Source: Notospermus geniculatus
Taxonomy: Eukaryota; Nemertea; Pilidiophora; Heteronemertea; Lineidae
Assembly: GCA_002633025.1 (NCBI GenBank)
Contig: NMRB01001241.1
Coordinates: forward strand, 29,548-93,547
DNA: 64,000 nt
Direction: 5' to 3'
The notes beneath the pieces were generated by a model, which saw only the letters and a program-made list of their open reading frames with translations, did no database searches and was not told where the DNA came from. The position numbers and the translations under genes are program-made. Numbering within the stretch: the stretch's first letter is position 1; every line of letters begins with the position of its first letter. This document shows positions 10,969 through 23,500 of this stretch, in pieces.

Positions 10969-13900
10969 ATGGGGGATTACACACAGTCCCAGATCTGTAG
11001 AATCATCTCAGTCATAATATTTTTATGCCATCGTCTTTCATTTGCTTTTGATGTGCATTTAAATTTGGATACAAGTGCTACAGGGACAACGTTATTCAAT
11101 GCAAGCCTTGGCCCGGGCTGGTCGTACAAATTACGACCTGCGCAAGGAAACGCCAATCGTCATGTGAAATTTTTATCTGTTGATCATGATACTGGTCACG
11201 TCTTTCTAAAGTCACTCCCAAAATGCAGGAATAAACAGCAAAATCCATACACTGTTTACGTGATCAGTGAAACGAAGGATTTCCAGACAAGTAGAAACTA
11301 TTCCATGATACCCATCAATGTTCACCTTCATGGACAAAATTGTTTCACGAAATTCCGTCGAAAGTCTGATAGAAAACTGTACAAAGTACCTGTTCTTGGT
11401 TTTCATCTGAATTGGCGAAAAGGTGCTTGTATTTCTACGAACTCAAATATCGTGAATTTATCACAGAATCTTCCACAGTCGTTGAGGAAATGTATTTTGG
11501 GATATCGGACTGATAGTCGAGAATATAAAATCGATCCTGATGGTTCCTTGCGAACTTTGCATGATGTTTGCATGGATTCCAGTTCATTGGTTGTTCGGAC
11601 CACACTGACCACAGTCTGTGGTGCAAAAGGATTTGATTACCCAATGATTGTCAAGGTCATACTGCTGAGTAGCGATGGACCAGAGCAGCACCCATTCCTT
11701 CTTCATCATTCCATAAAACATCTTCAACGAATGAAACGGGAAACCAACGAACACATGCCAATATTTCCTGAAGCACATTATGTACGTCGTGTTCCTGAAG
11801 AAAAGCCTCCTGGTGTATTAGTGGCTACAATCACAGCTACTGATGATGACAAGGGTCCTGCCGGGCAAATCGAATACAAGTTGTTTGCAAGTAGAGATGC
11901 GCGCAGTCAGGCCATGTTTAAAATTGATCAAACATCGGGCCGTATCACAACAACTCAAACATTGGATCGTGAAGCGATGGACACACATTATTTCATAATC
12001 TATGCTGTTGATGGTGGTTCATCATCTCTCAAGCGAACTGGTCAGGCAACTTTGACTATCAAAGTTGATGATGTGAATGATCACACGCCGCATTTTGAAA
12101 AGTTGCGTTATTTTCAACAAGAGCCAGAGACCGCAGGCATAGGTTCGACAATTTTAACCATCCGTGCGACAGATAAAGATTTGGGAAAAAATCAGGAGAT
12201 CAGGTACTCAATCGTCAATCCAGAACCACCTAACGATGTTTTCAATTTGGATGAGACCTCGGGCACAATCACAACGGCCAAGAAATTAGACCGTGAGACG
12301 ACAGAGCAGTACACGCTGATTGTGAAGGCACAGGATCAGAGCCCACAATTTCAGAATCGACGGGAAGCTACAGCGACTGTTGTAATTGCAATAAAGGATA
12401 TGAATGATAACTACCCACAGTTTGAGAAGAGATCTTATACGATAAGTGTGAAGGAAAACATAGATTGGAAGACTCGTCCCGTCATTGATAGAATCAAAGC
12501 CACAGATGCAGATTTAGGTTCCAATGGATTGATACGATACAGCATCACCGGGGGAAATAGTGGCGGTACTTTTAAGATTAATGAAGTCACTGGTGACTTG
12601 TCAGTTGTGAAGCCTTTGAATTATGAAAAAGTGAAGCAATACGACCTGAAGGTCCGTGCCCAAGACAGTGGTTCACCTGCAAAGACCAACAGCACGACAG
12701 TCCTTGTTTTAGTGGAAGATGTGAATGATCACGCCCCACGCTTCATCAGAATGAATTTTCACGAGATAGTTGCCGAAGATGTGGATCCAGGCCACACAAT
12801 TTGTAGAGTAGAAGCCATTGATCCTGACTCAGGTGCCAATTCTGTGATCTCTTATTCAATAACAAATGCTCCACCGAATATGCCGGTCGTTATCGATAGC
12901 AAAACAGGCTGGATCAAGACAAGTGGTGCGCTTGATCGAGAAAAGGCAGACCATTATACTTTCAATGTCATGGCAAAGGATCATGGAACCCCACCGTTGT
13001 CGGCCAGTGCAACAGTGAAGATAACCATTTCTGATGTCAATGACAATGCTCCAAAATTCAACCCGAGCTCCTACGAAACAGCCATATCTGAAGAAACTGC
13101 TCGTTTGGAGCCTGTTCTGACCGTCACTGCCAAAGATGCAGATGCTCACAACAATGCCCGCATCATGTACCGTATCTCCAGTGGAAACTTTCGTCAGGCT
13201 TTCAATATACACAGCCAGTCGGGCCTTGGAGTGATATCCGTTCAAAGGCAGTTGAATTACAATGAAAAGAATCGATACGTTTTGACAGTAACAGCAACTG
13301 ATCCTGGTGGTCTGAGCGCGTCATGCACAGTCATAGTCAACATCACGGATGCCAATACGTACCGCCCGACATTCGTAAATACACCATATGTAGCGAAGGT
13401 TAAAGAAGATGTGGCTCTTGGACACAGTATTTTCCAAGTGTCAGCCACAGATGATGACGTTGGAGAAAACGCCAGAATTTCATACACAATGGACAATTCT
13501 GATGTTTTCCGTATCGACCCTATGACTGGTAAAATTTACACCAAAAAGAAGCTTGACCGAGAAACTACTCATGGGTATACAATCAGCATAAAAGCCACAG
13601 ATCATGGCAAACCGGAAAAATCTGATACAACTGAAGTGGAGATACAGGTTATCGATGTTAATGATAATTATCCAGAATTCAAAAAGAGGGTATACAGTGG
13701 TCAAATAAAGGAGGATGCTATTGTTGGGACGAGTGTGCTGACGATATCTGCAGTTGACAAGGACCAAGGTTCAAATGGACAAGTCCAGTACACCTTCGAT
13801 GGTGGTGACAATGGAGATGGCGATTTCAGTGTTGATCCCACGCTTGGGGTTATTCGGACTGCAAGATTATTGGATCGGGAACGTGTTGCGAATTATAAGT

Positions 13901-14593
13901 TGGAGGCGTACGCTGTCGATCGAGGAGCGAGTCTGACGAGATCAACCGGCGTTAAAATTAACATCAGAGTGACGGATAAGAATGACAACGCACCGCAGTT
14001 TGATTCCTTGGTTATCAATCTGGATATAAATGAAAATGAACCAATTGGTTCCACTGTGGGGAAGATAATAGCCCGGGATCCAGATGAAGGCGCAAACGCA
14101 CACGTCGTGTATAGCATTTCCGGTGGTCCTGACCGCAATCTTTTCAAGTTGGGGCAATCAAATGATGATTCTGCAGTCATTTTAACAGCGAAAGAGTTCG
14201 ATTATGAATATGAGAAGCGTGATTTTGAGATTACACTTCGGGCGACATCGACTCCGTTATTTTCAGAAGCTCGTGTTTTTATTCATGTGAAGGATGTCAA
14301 TGACAATCGACCCGAGCTGCAAAATTTCAGGATTATATTCTATAATTATAAAGACGATGAAAACTCGACTGAGAAAATGCCAGCTTACGACCATTACAAC
14401 CATTTTCCCACCGGAAATATTGGTCGAGTGCCAGCTTACGACCGAGATGTCTCCGATAAGCTGCAGTACAGATTCCTCTCCGGCAACGACGGACATCTTC
14501 TCCACCTCAATAGAACAACTGGCATGATACGGCTGGACTCAAGGCTCAATTCTGATGTCCCGAGGAATGGAACGTTGAAAGTCGTTGTGTCAG
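10969..14593 (+). CDS. CELSR: CELSR exon 1: signal peptide and nine cadherin repeats
   Basis: Giant 3625-bp exon, residues 1-1208. Leader VIIFLCHRLSFA, then about 240 residues without cadherin motifs, then EC1-EC9 from about residue 260. Calcium motifs are visible: DxD/ATD and the linkers DVNDHTP, DMNDNYP, DVNDHAP, DVNDNAP, DANTYRP, DVNDNYP, DKNDNAP and DVNDNRP. EC9 is degenerate, with the A-strand acidic motif replaced. A single exon carrying all ECs is typical of this family. Reading continues past the donor GTATGT at 14594 to a stop at 14811, but homology ends at the donor. Confidence 0.95.
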
Positions 14594-17500
14594 GTATGTA
14601 TCGCTACCGTGACTTGTCACCTCTTCAGTCATTGTCAAAAATCTTGTCATGGAAACATCCAAATAGACTCAGTCACTCCAAAAGGGTGCAGCACCTGACG
14701 GGGCAGTGTCATGACGTCCCGTACGTCATTTCTGAATGCAATCACATGTATCCAGTCATCCCAGGAGATTTGGCAATATCATACATGTATTGTCTCAAAT
14801 GCGAAACCTAACACTAACAGACAACATGCCTGAACAACCAACTGCTGGATCTTTGTCACCATGGTAACTCTCAATAACCAAAGCAACTCTTCATGTCATT
14901 ACAACTTTAGTATTCTGGGGCATTGTTTTCCTGCTGAAATGATCATACTGTGTATTGTCTTTTTGACATGCACATCTACATGTATCAGTTCATCTGTGTA
15001 CATGTAGTTGAAAATGGTTGCCCTCCTTCATGGCCTTGTAAACCAGTATTCCTGTGATTGAACCGTCCTCCAAATGCAGACATAACAGATGAACAACCAA
15101 AATTACAAGTTGATAACTTGGTCTGCCCCGTTCTCAATATTCCTTTCAAATAATAGTTTGTTTTGCTACAGGCCTCTTTCCTTCTGTTGATTTTCTTTCT
15201 CTAGGAAATGCTAAGTAAACACATTGGATCCAGTCAGTTTGTTACCATTGCCAAATTGCCGGTGGGGGTGTTCCTAAAGAGTCCATGCTTTGTGATTGCA
15301 TGCTGGGTGTGATGCCATCCAAACACCATCCTGGTGCGTGCTGATGAAGGGAGCAAGCAATATAAAGATCCTTTGATACATGTACCTCCAGGGTGTCAAA
15401 ACATGCAAATGGAAACTTTAAAAAAACTGATTCAAAAGAAAGTGCTGAAAAGCTCAGTGCAGAAGTCTATTATTCTGTCCCCCTGGGCCCACCATCTGAT
15501 AGTGAATGTCGAACAGAAGAAGAAAAACTCAAAAAGGGACCATACCAATAACCCAAATAGTTTACCTTCCTCACTTCAATTTGTTGTGGTTTTTGTGAGC
15601 AGTTTTGTGCAAATCTCTTGAAACAGATGGATGGCCTGACTGTACCGGTATGCGAATATTTGTTGTGATTATAGAAACTGTTTTAGTGTAAGACAAAAGG
15701 TGGGAAATTCCTCTCAAAACTCAATGGTTTTCTGACATCACTGAGGACCCTTCTTTCTTTGTGGTCGATTGATCTGCTTTGAATGCCTCATATCACATCG
15801 AAATTCTAATAGTCTAGGTAGTCTAATTAAATGAGAACTTGACCTGATGCATACATGTAGGCCTACATGTTAGTTAGCCCCAGCCATTCCCCCAGTCCTG
15901 CGGGAATATCCTGGTTGCTTTTTTGAAGAATTTGTTTTTTTCAAGGTTGACGACTTGGGACCGATTTCACAAAGTACTCCAGTAACGGTAGTATGTAAAC
16001 ATTGAAACGTTTCAAAAGAAACGAGCCAAATGAAACGACCCAAAATGTTTTTAAAAATACAAAAAATCATAACAAAAATACCAAAAACATATATTATTTT
16101 ACATTGTATGAATAGAGGAATGTAGATTACCCGATGCCTCCATGATTTTTATCATCATTTTAGCTTTTTCTGCGATTTCTTAGCCAGATTTAGGCTACAC
16201 TGCGGGGAACGACACCACATTTTCCTCTCGCCAACCTTGCACCCCTCATAGTGGAATAATCGGAGTACACTAATTGGTTGGAATGCTCATGGCTTATTAT
16301 CTATTCACAACTCGCATGCACATTGTGTTACAAACTTCGCCCAATATCAAAAACGATAAATTTTGAAGACGTTTTGAGGCCTCACACAAATTCCTCACAG
16401 AAAATAACCATGGCGAGTGACATATAGAGAAAGTATATGATGAAAGGTAATTAATAATCGCATAGAGATTTTCTGAAGCGACGACTTCCATATTTGGGAT
16501 CGGAGACCTTGAACATTGAATGAATGGGAAGCATGGTGTCATGTAAACAATAACAACACATGTGTTTTGAACGGGAGATGTATGTTTTGAGAGATTTTAA
16601 TGCTATTATGCCATGAAAGTGCCAATAATGAACTGCAAATAACAAAATCGAAGTGGCTATTTATCAAGCCCGGCTCGCTGGACAGTACGCAAAATTGGGC
16701 TTAAACGTCGAGCTAGCCGTATTTCCGGAACCAGGTGACAAATACTCTACCATTGTCTTCAGTGTGTTGATTGGCACATTGCAAAGATGTTGGGCTTACA
16801 ACCCTGAGGTCGAGGGTTCGATTCCCGTGTGGTCATAATGTTTTTTCATTATTTTTCTTTTTTTGTTTTCCTTTTCTTAGAAAATTATGTTGACTTTTCC
16901 AAATTTCTACAAAGAACAACTGGTTAATTATTTTTTTCTTAGTGGTGACACTGATAAAATCGCCTACAGAATCGTTGCATCATCCTGGGCACACCCTGGT
17001 GTTCGGACTCGCCGGCAGATTCTGACCCACAAGCCCCAGCGGATTAATCTTCAGACTGACAAAAACCGAGAGTCTGAAGCTAGGCATGCGACCACAGTGT
17101 CTAAGATTTGGGCCATCACGCAGAAACAAGGGTTGAAAAAAGGATAAATTGGCTTCAGAGACCCCCAGCCATGTTGCGAGCAATGAAACACCACCACACT
17201 GCCGACTTCCCAACTAAACAAGCTGAAGCCATTGCATATTCATGAGGAGGCCTGTCTTTATTACCAGCTCGACGAACATTACCGATTTTGAAGCTTGCTT
17301 GTCAAGCTAGCTCGATAAATAACACTGAATCTACGTACTCCTCATCGAGCGGCTTGACAAATAAGACCGAAAGTAGTGCTTATTCATCGAGCGGCTCGAT
17401 AAATAAACCCGGTCTAACAAAATTACACCGTTTCTGGCATGTAACTTCAGATTTAGCATGTTTTTTGGGTCGTTTCATTTGGACCGTTTCTTTTGAAACG

Positions 17501-20500
17501 TTTCAATGTTTACATACTACTAGGTTGCTTGATGTCTTGAAAAAGAAAATGACTTTTTGAAGAAAAAAATGACTTGCCAATAAGTCTTGAATATTGCAGC
17601 ACAAAATGAACTGTTTCCAGAAATTCTCCCACCACAAATCATCTCTTTGCAAGATCTGCAAAAACCTAAGGTTAATGTTGATCTTCTCCTTGTCAGTTCC
17701 TTGAAAACTGATATTATTCTGTGCCGCTGGCATAATCATATGAAAATCCTCATGTTTTCATCTTCTGCTCTGTTCAAACATCTCAGAATGTGACTCAGAT
17801 ATTGCCATGATTGCCCCTCTGTTCAAGTTTCATGTGTTCTCGAGTTCTCTGATAGTGATATGTTTGATTTCTTCAGGATTTTTGCATTTGACATGTATTT
17901 GGGTTGTGCAAAAGGCTGCCGTGCCCGATATGCACATATTCTGTCCTGTGGTTACATGTAGATTGTTCTTAAATAGTCAGAAATCAATCTAAAAGTTGAC
18001 ATAGGCAAGTAATGCACTCCAACCTTCTCTTCTCAGCTTGGCACTGCACCTAATCAGATGATGTTGGACAGCGTTGGAGGCTGTTTTTATTTACTGAATT
18101 CTTTACAACTGTTGATTATCTTGTTTCATTTTCTCACCTGAAGTCGGATTAGGCTGATTACTACCCATCATTTAATCATCGCCACACAGCGCACCAGACA
18201 ATTCACCTGGTCAGGTTTGCAGCCAGACCTGACTAATTGGCAACAGCCTTGGCAGCACTGATCTACGCAGGGTTTCCACTCTCTGAATTTAAAAAGTGCT
18301 TCCATTCCAGTGAAGGGGCCTGCATTTCAGTGATTTCTGTTTTTTTGGAGCACACCAAAATGTGCTTCTCCCAGTCAACAGTGGCTATAAATCCCGAGGC
18401 CATAACCTTTACACCAGGAATTCCTGGTGAACTCGCGGCTACATGTACTGCCTGCCCACCCTCTACACAGCGCCATCCTACGGTGGCCAGGGAACCAGGC
18501 TACATGTAGATGTTGAGGTGCGCTAAGGCAGAGGTATGCTCAGAACACTGATTCGCATTTCAACCTCACGTACTGGCTTTCGCATAAACTATAACATCTA
18601 TGCAGAGAGTTTGCACGGGCCGAGACCGGTAAAAGAAAATCGAGGGTTCATGAATACGCTGCCAACTCATATTGGTTGCTTGTAAACAATCTGATCAGGT
18701 TGATCAATCTGATCAACCCTTTCCTCTTTTAGGACCTCATAATTTGTTGTCAACCCAGTGTCTCCTACAAGTAGTGGACCTGTCCACATGCACATGCCAT
18801 AAAAAAAGCAAGAAAAGGCCGGATTTGATGTTTACATACTACCGGATTTGATAACATGATGAAAAGATATCAATGTTTTAAAACAGTCTTCTTTCTTCTC
18901 TTTCCAGATGGTATAAATGAAGTCGAGAGAAATTGTGAATTGTCCGTCAGACTTGTCACCACGAACATGTTGGCCAATGGCATCACCGTCCGTCTCAACA
19001 ACATGACACAGACGGAATTCTTGTCGCATCTCTACGACCTCTTCCTCAGCGGGTTAGCCAGTATCTTGGAGACGGACAAGCGTAATATCTTCATCACCAA
19101 CGTCCAGCAGGATACTGATGTGAAAGCCAAGGTTCTCAACATCAGCTTCTCTGTGAGAAAGATGATCAGAAACAATCGGGAATACTATCACAATCCTGAA
19201 GATTTGAGAGAGAAAGTTTACCTCCGCAGGAGTCTACTTGCTCAACTGTCTACTGCTCAGGTGAGATTTTTAAAATGCCTTTTCATGGATTTTTTGCAAA
19301 AATGGTGCTACTCAGTGTTCTTTGTCACCTGAGCACCAGAAAAATTTACAGCAAGAGGAAACTGTAGTGCCCTGATAAAACCTGCCCCTTTCAAAGAGAT
19401 ACTCGGACCTCTTTATTTATTATTGGGGATCAAACTGAGATCATCATTGGTGACAGCAACATGTACGGGCCAGTGATTCCCTGCCTGTGCTCCACTCTGA
19501 CCACTCCTCGCAGTGTTTTCGATCGCTCTGTATGCCGCTCCGTCACAAAACACTGCTACGAATAGCCGGTATTCTGCCAACTGACCGCCAGATGGCACCA
19601 CTACTGTTCTCGCTGCCACACCGGAGAAAGCATTTTTTAGGATTTTGCTTAGTTTCAGCCTGATGGCAGGCGCTGATTGGTTGGACAGAAATAGTGCCAT
19701 CTGGTGGTCAATCGGCAGAATACCGGCTATTCGAAGCAGTGTTTTGTGAGCGGAGCGGCATATAGAGCGAATGAAAACACTGCGAGAGGAGTGTACATGT
19801 AGGCCTACGGCCTGAGATCAGCCCTTAACTGTGTGCACTTCTCACTGGGAGGACGGACTTGACCTCCAGACACCGTACATACATGTACATGTCTTTTCTT
19901 CTTGTATACACCATAGCATTTTAGGCTGTTTGCGTAGCACATTAAAACATGAAAGAAGTGCTCTCACCCCGGAGTCATTCACCATTGTAGATGAAATTTG
20001 TCAAGCCTTTGAATAAACTGGAGCAGAGCATTGTCGAAGAGAGGGTCTGTTGAACCTTATAGTCTGTACATGGTATAAGTCTCTTTTTCTGCTCATTGTA
20101 TATATTTGACATGGTATGTTGTGTCGTCAGTACTTTATGGTTCAGTTGTTCAACATGAAAATCACGGATGTGATCATGATAGACTACATGAAGGGTGCAG
20201 ACCGGTCCTGCTTGGAATAAAATTAAGGTCCCCTCAATTTGGTGGAGTGGAGATGAAAACTAGAGGTTGATTCATCAAATTTCTTATTTGAGTTTGAATA
20301 AAGATAGAAAACATAAGTTGTCTCCGAATTTTGCAAATTTTCGACCCCGAGTTTGAATAAAAGGAAGATTCGTTCCAAGATCTGCCATCCCGTAGCAAGC
20401 AGTGTGAATGCTGAATTATCCCTGGTCAGCATGCCCCTGGTCAATATGACCATCGCTTCTGCTTGTACTGTTTGTCCATGTCTTGGTGTGTTGCAGACAC

Positions 20501-23500
20501 GAGCATGGCAGGGGCTGCATAAGCTGTCTTATAATACACCCTTGGAACAGCAACAATGCCCCTTTTCTGCGATAGTTCACTGCCAAGATCAATAGGAACA
20601 TAGGCCCCCAGGTGTGAGCTCTTCAATATGGCATGAATTCACGCTAGACTGAATTATCCTTGTCCACTGTTGGATGTAAAAATAGCTTCTGTCATAATAG
20701 TTTGAGACCCTTCTCTTCAATTACGTGCAACATTTTTATTGTGGCGCTTTTTAATTGGGGACCCTAGGATGTCACATGTCCTGACTACACAAAATAATTC
20801 TAATTGGTTGTCCTGTATGACTGGGTGGCTAACAGATTTTTATTTTGGGTAGATTGAAAATATTCTGTTCTGCTCTTTTTAGTTCAAATGAAATTTTTGC
20901 CTGGGCAACTCATAGAATTACCAACACTCCACCATAAACTGACACTGTGGTGGTAATGCGTGAAATTTTTTGGTAAAAGTTATGACAAAGGAGAAAACTC
21001 CCCAACCAAAATGGTACCTGACTTGGACTAGAATCCAAGGTACAGAAAAGCACAAAATTGACACACAAAATGATAATAAACAAGAAGTCAATCTCCAGAA
21101 TTCACGAATTTTCGACCCCAACCGGGGTTCCACTTGAAAAAGACCCCGGTTGGGGTCGAAAATTCGTGAATTCTGGAGATTGACTTGTTTATTATGACTT
21201 GGACTAGAACATTGACAAGCATTTCATACCATTTGCCTAACTCAAGTTATTGATTGATAAACATGATTTACACACATTTGGATCCCCTACCCAAATAAAT
21301 ATCAACGTATTTATGACATGAGCAAATATACTGTGCCTGATATCTCGAGGTGCTAAAGAATAAAATGTGTGTTTTCTGTGATTAATATCTGATATTGGGT
21401 CACTCTCAGTCTTTGTTTGATAAGAGTGTTTTAAATATTTGAACATACTAATTGTCAGTCGGCATATCAGTCTCAGAGAATTCAGACGGGCACTTCCATC
21501 AAGCAATGTCGCTCACCATTCGAACAATGGGTGATTTCAAAGTTGGTTTTCACACCGGTTTTACAATGCTTTAAAGCATTGTAAAACCGGTAATAAAACC
21601 AATTTGAAATCACCCAATGTCGGACAAAATCACATGACATCCTCCCAAAATTTGATTGGAAATAAGTAAACAGCTGTCAAAGTGACCAGAGATCCGTTTA
21701 CGTGCAGTATGTTGTTGGTGCAGAAAGCTCCACATTTCACCCTTTGACAAGGTTTTACTGCTTTGTTTACTTACAGGTTCTGCCCTTTGATGATAACCTG
21801 TGCGTGACAGAACCGTGCCTAAATAATGAAATATGCATCGACATCCTCAAGTTTGGGAATGCCTCATCCTTTCTCACCTCGGACACCATGCTCTTCCGAC
21901 CTATCAGACCAGTCAACGGCTACCGTTGTTTATGTCCCAAAAGTTTCACAGGTAGGAGCAGGTTCATACAATTACAATGTGACTCTAGGGGGGTCAGATG
22001 GGGGAGTCGTACTAGGAGTAAAGTGGGGGAGGGAAATGTCCAAGGGATGTACATATACCAGATGTGAAAATGATGGCTCTCATCCTCCGTGAATTTCTTA
22101 AAGTTAAAAATGAGTGTTTCCTTTTCAGGTATGAAGGCATCGTATATGTGTGACACGGAGGTGAATCTTTGTTACTCTGGACCTTGTGGAGGGAATGGGA
22201 CGTGTGTTCAAAAAGAAGGAGGGTTCACCTGTGTCTGCAAACCTGGCTTTACTGGTACGTAACCCTTGGCCTTGTCTGTAATCATGCAGCCAATATCTTC
22301 ATTATACTTCAGTTAAAAGGCGCCCTCCATGTTGGGGTTTTCTCAAGCTAGTTGGCTCACTTTGTGGGCAACTTGACTGTTGAAAATCATGGACAGTTGT
22401 ATGTTTCATTGGTCGGAGCATTAAAAGTTGCAAGGAAACAAACAATGGTGAATTGCCCATGGAGGCCCAACTCCTGCGAAATCTCACGTGAAGAGGTACC
22501 TTTCGAAAGAAGAAAAAGCTGAAATTGTTTTATGGTGAATCAATGTGCTGAACGTTGAAAGGTTATTCCTCTTAGCTGTCTAATGGATGTTCTGTTTGAC
22601 AAATTCTCTTTCGGCAGCAACAGCAATGAAAAATTGACCAATGGCAATGTTGTAAAGGAGTTAGGTGTGAACATGTCACCCGTTACGTTTGATAATTTAT
22701 AGTCTGTTAACAGAGAGGGAGTTCTTTCAAGATGTAAAGTTTCAGTAGTCTGGTTTAGTCATCATGTTCTCATCAACCTTTGTAATTAAACAGCTTTTTA
22801 GTTCAAAATGAATGGAGCAAACAGACATGCTGCTAAACTCACCTCATGAGTGAAGGTGCCTGCCCATTCTTGCCTCTCTTCACCAACAGTACTGTGTTAA
22901 TAAAAATGCTTTTTATTTGGATCAGATGTGGAATGATGAGACATCCCTTATCGAAGGAGTGGCCCCAAGTTGTTTGTTACAGCAAAAATAAAAATGTAAT
23001 AGCAAAATAGAACAAATTTTATCATATCAGTCTGGTAATATGAAATTCGGTTACCCTATGTTTTTTCATGTAAAAAACATGAGTTTCCACTTACTGTTTT
23101 CATAACAAAACAGTATATTTGTGACATAGAGTAGGCCTCTACAAAAAAATGCTGACTTTGAAAAGATGAGTCCTTCGTTATTCTTTCAGGTCACCAATGC
23201 CAATACGACATGCGAAACAAAAATTACACCAAGAAGAGCTGTCCGAAAAGCATCTGTCGCCCACCCTCCCAGTGCACTCCTCGGACAACTGGCAGTGGAT
23301 TTACATGTGAGGGATGTCCAAATAAGGAATATCACACGAAATTCTGCCAAGTGACAACACGAGGATTCACAAAGGGCACTTTCTTGATGTTCCCATCCTT
23401 GGGACGATCGTACAGGTTCAGGATAAGACTTCGGTGAGTATGGCAGATTTTGTTTCAACATGGGCACCAAATGTCACATACGTATGCGTTCTGGGGTCTT

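Larger units (their letters stand above)
14594..18907. other. CELSR intron 1 (4.3 kb)
   Basis: Contains a 1.53-kb TIR element (15988-17520) with a tRNA-like patch. No exon is recognised; short open frames, including 15334-15621, have no support. Confidence 0.85.
19261..21776. other. CELSR intron 2 (2.5 kb)
   Basis: Holds a foldback element (19492-19793), a GACCCC repeat fragment (20303-20352) and two near-perfect hairpins (21083-21190, 21527-21618). No exon seen. Confidence 0.85.

Noticed and set aside
13893-14180. Antisense frames within the cadherin exon
   Set aside because: Shadow frames of a long, conserved coding exon on the + strand.
14594-14811. Read-through of the cadherin exon to a stop at 14811
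   Set aside because: Homology ends at the GTATGT donor at 14594 and the next exon joins in phase; the read-through part is intronic sequence.
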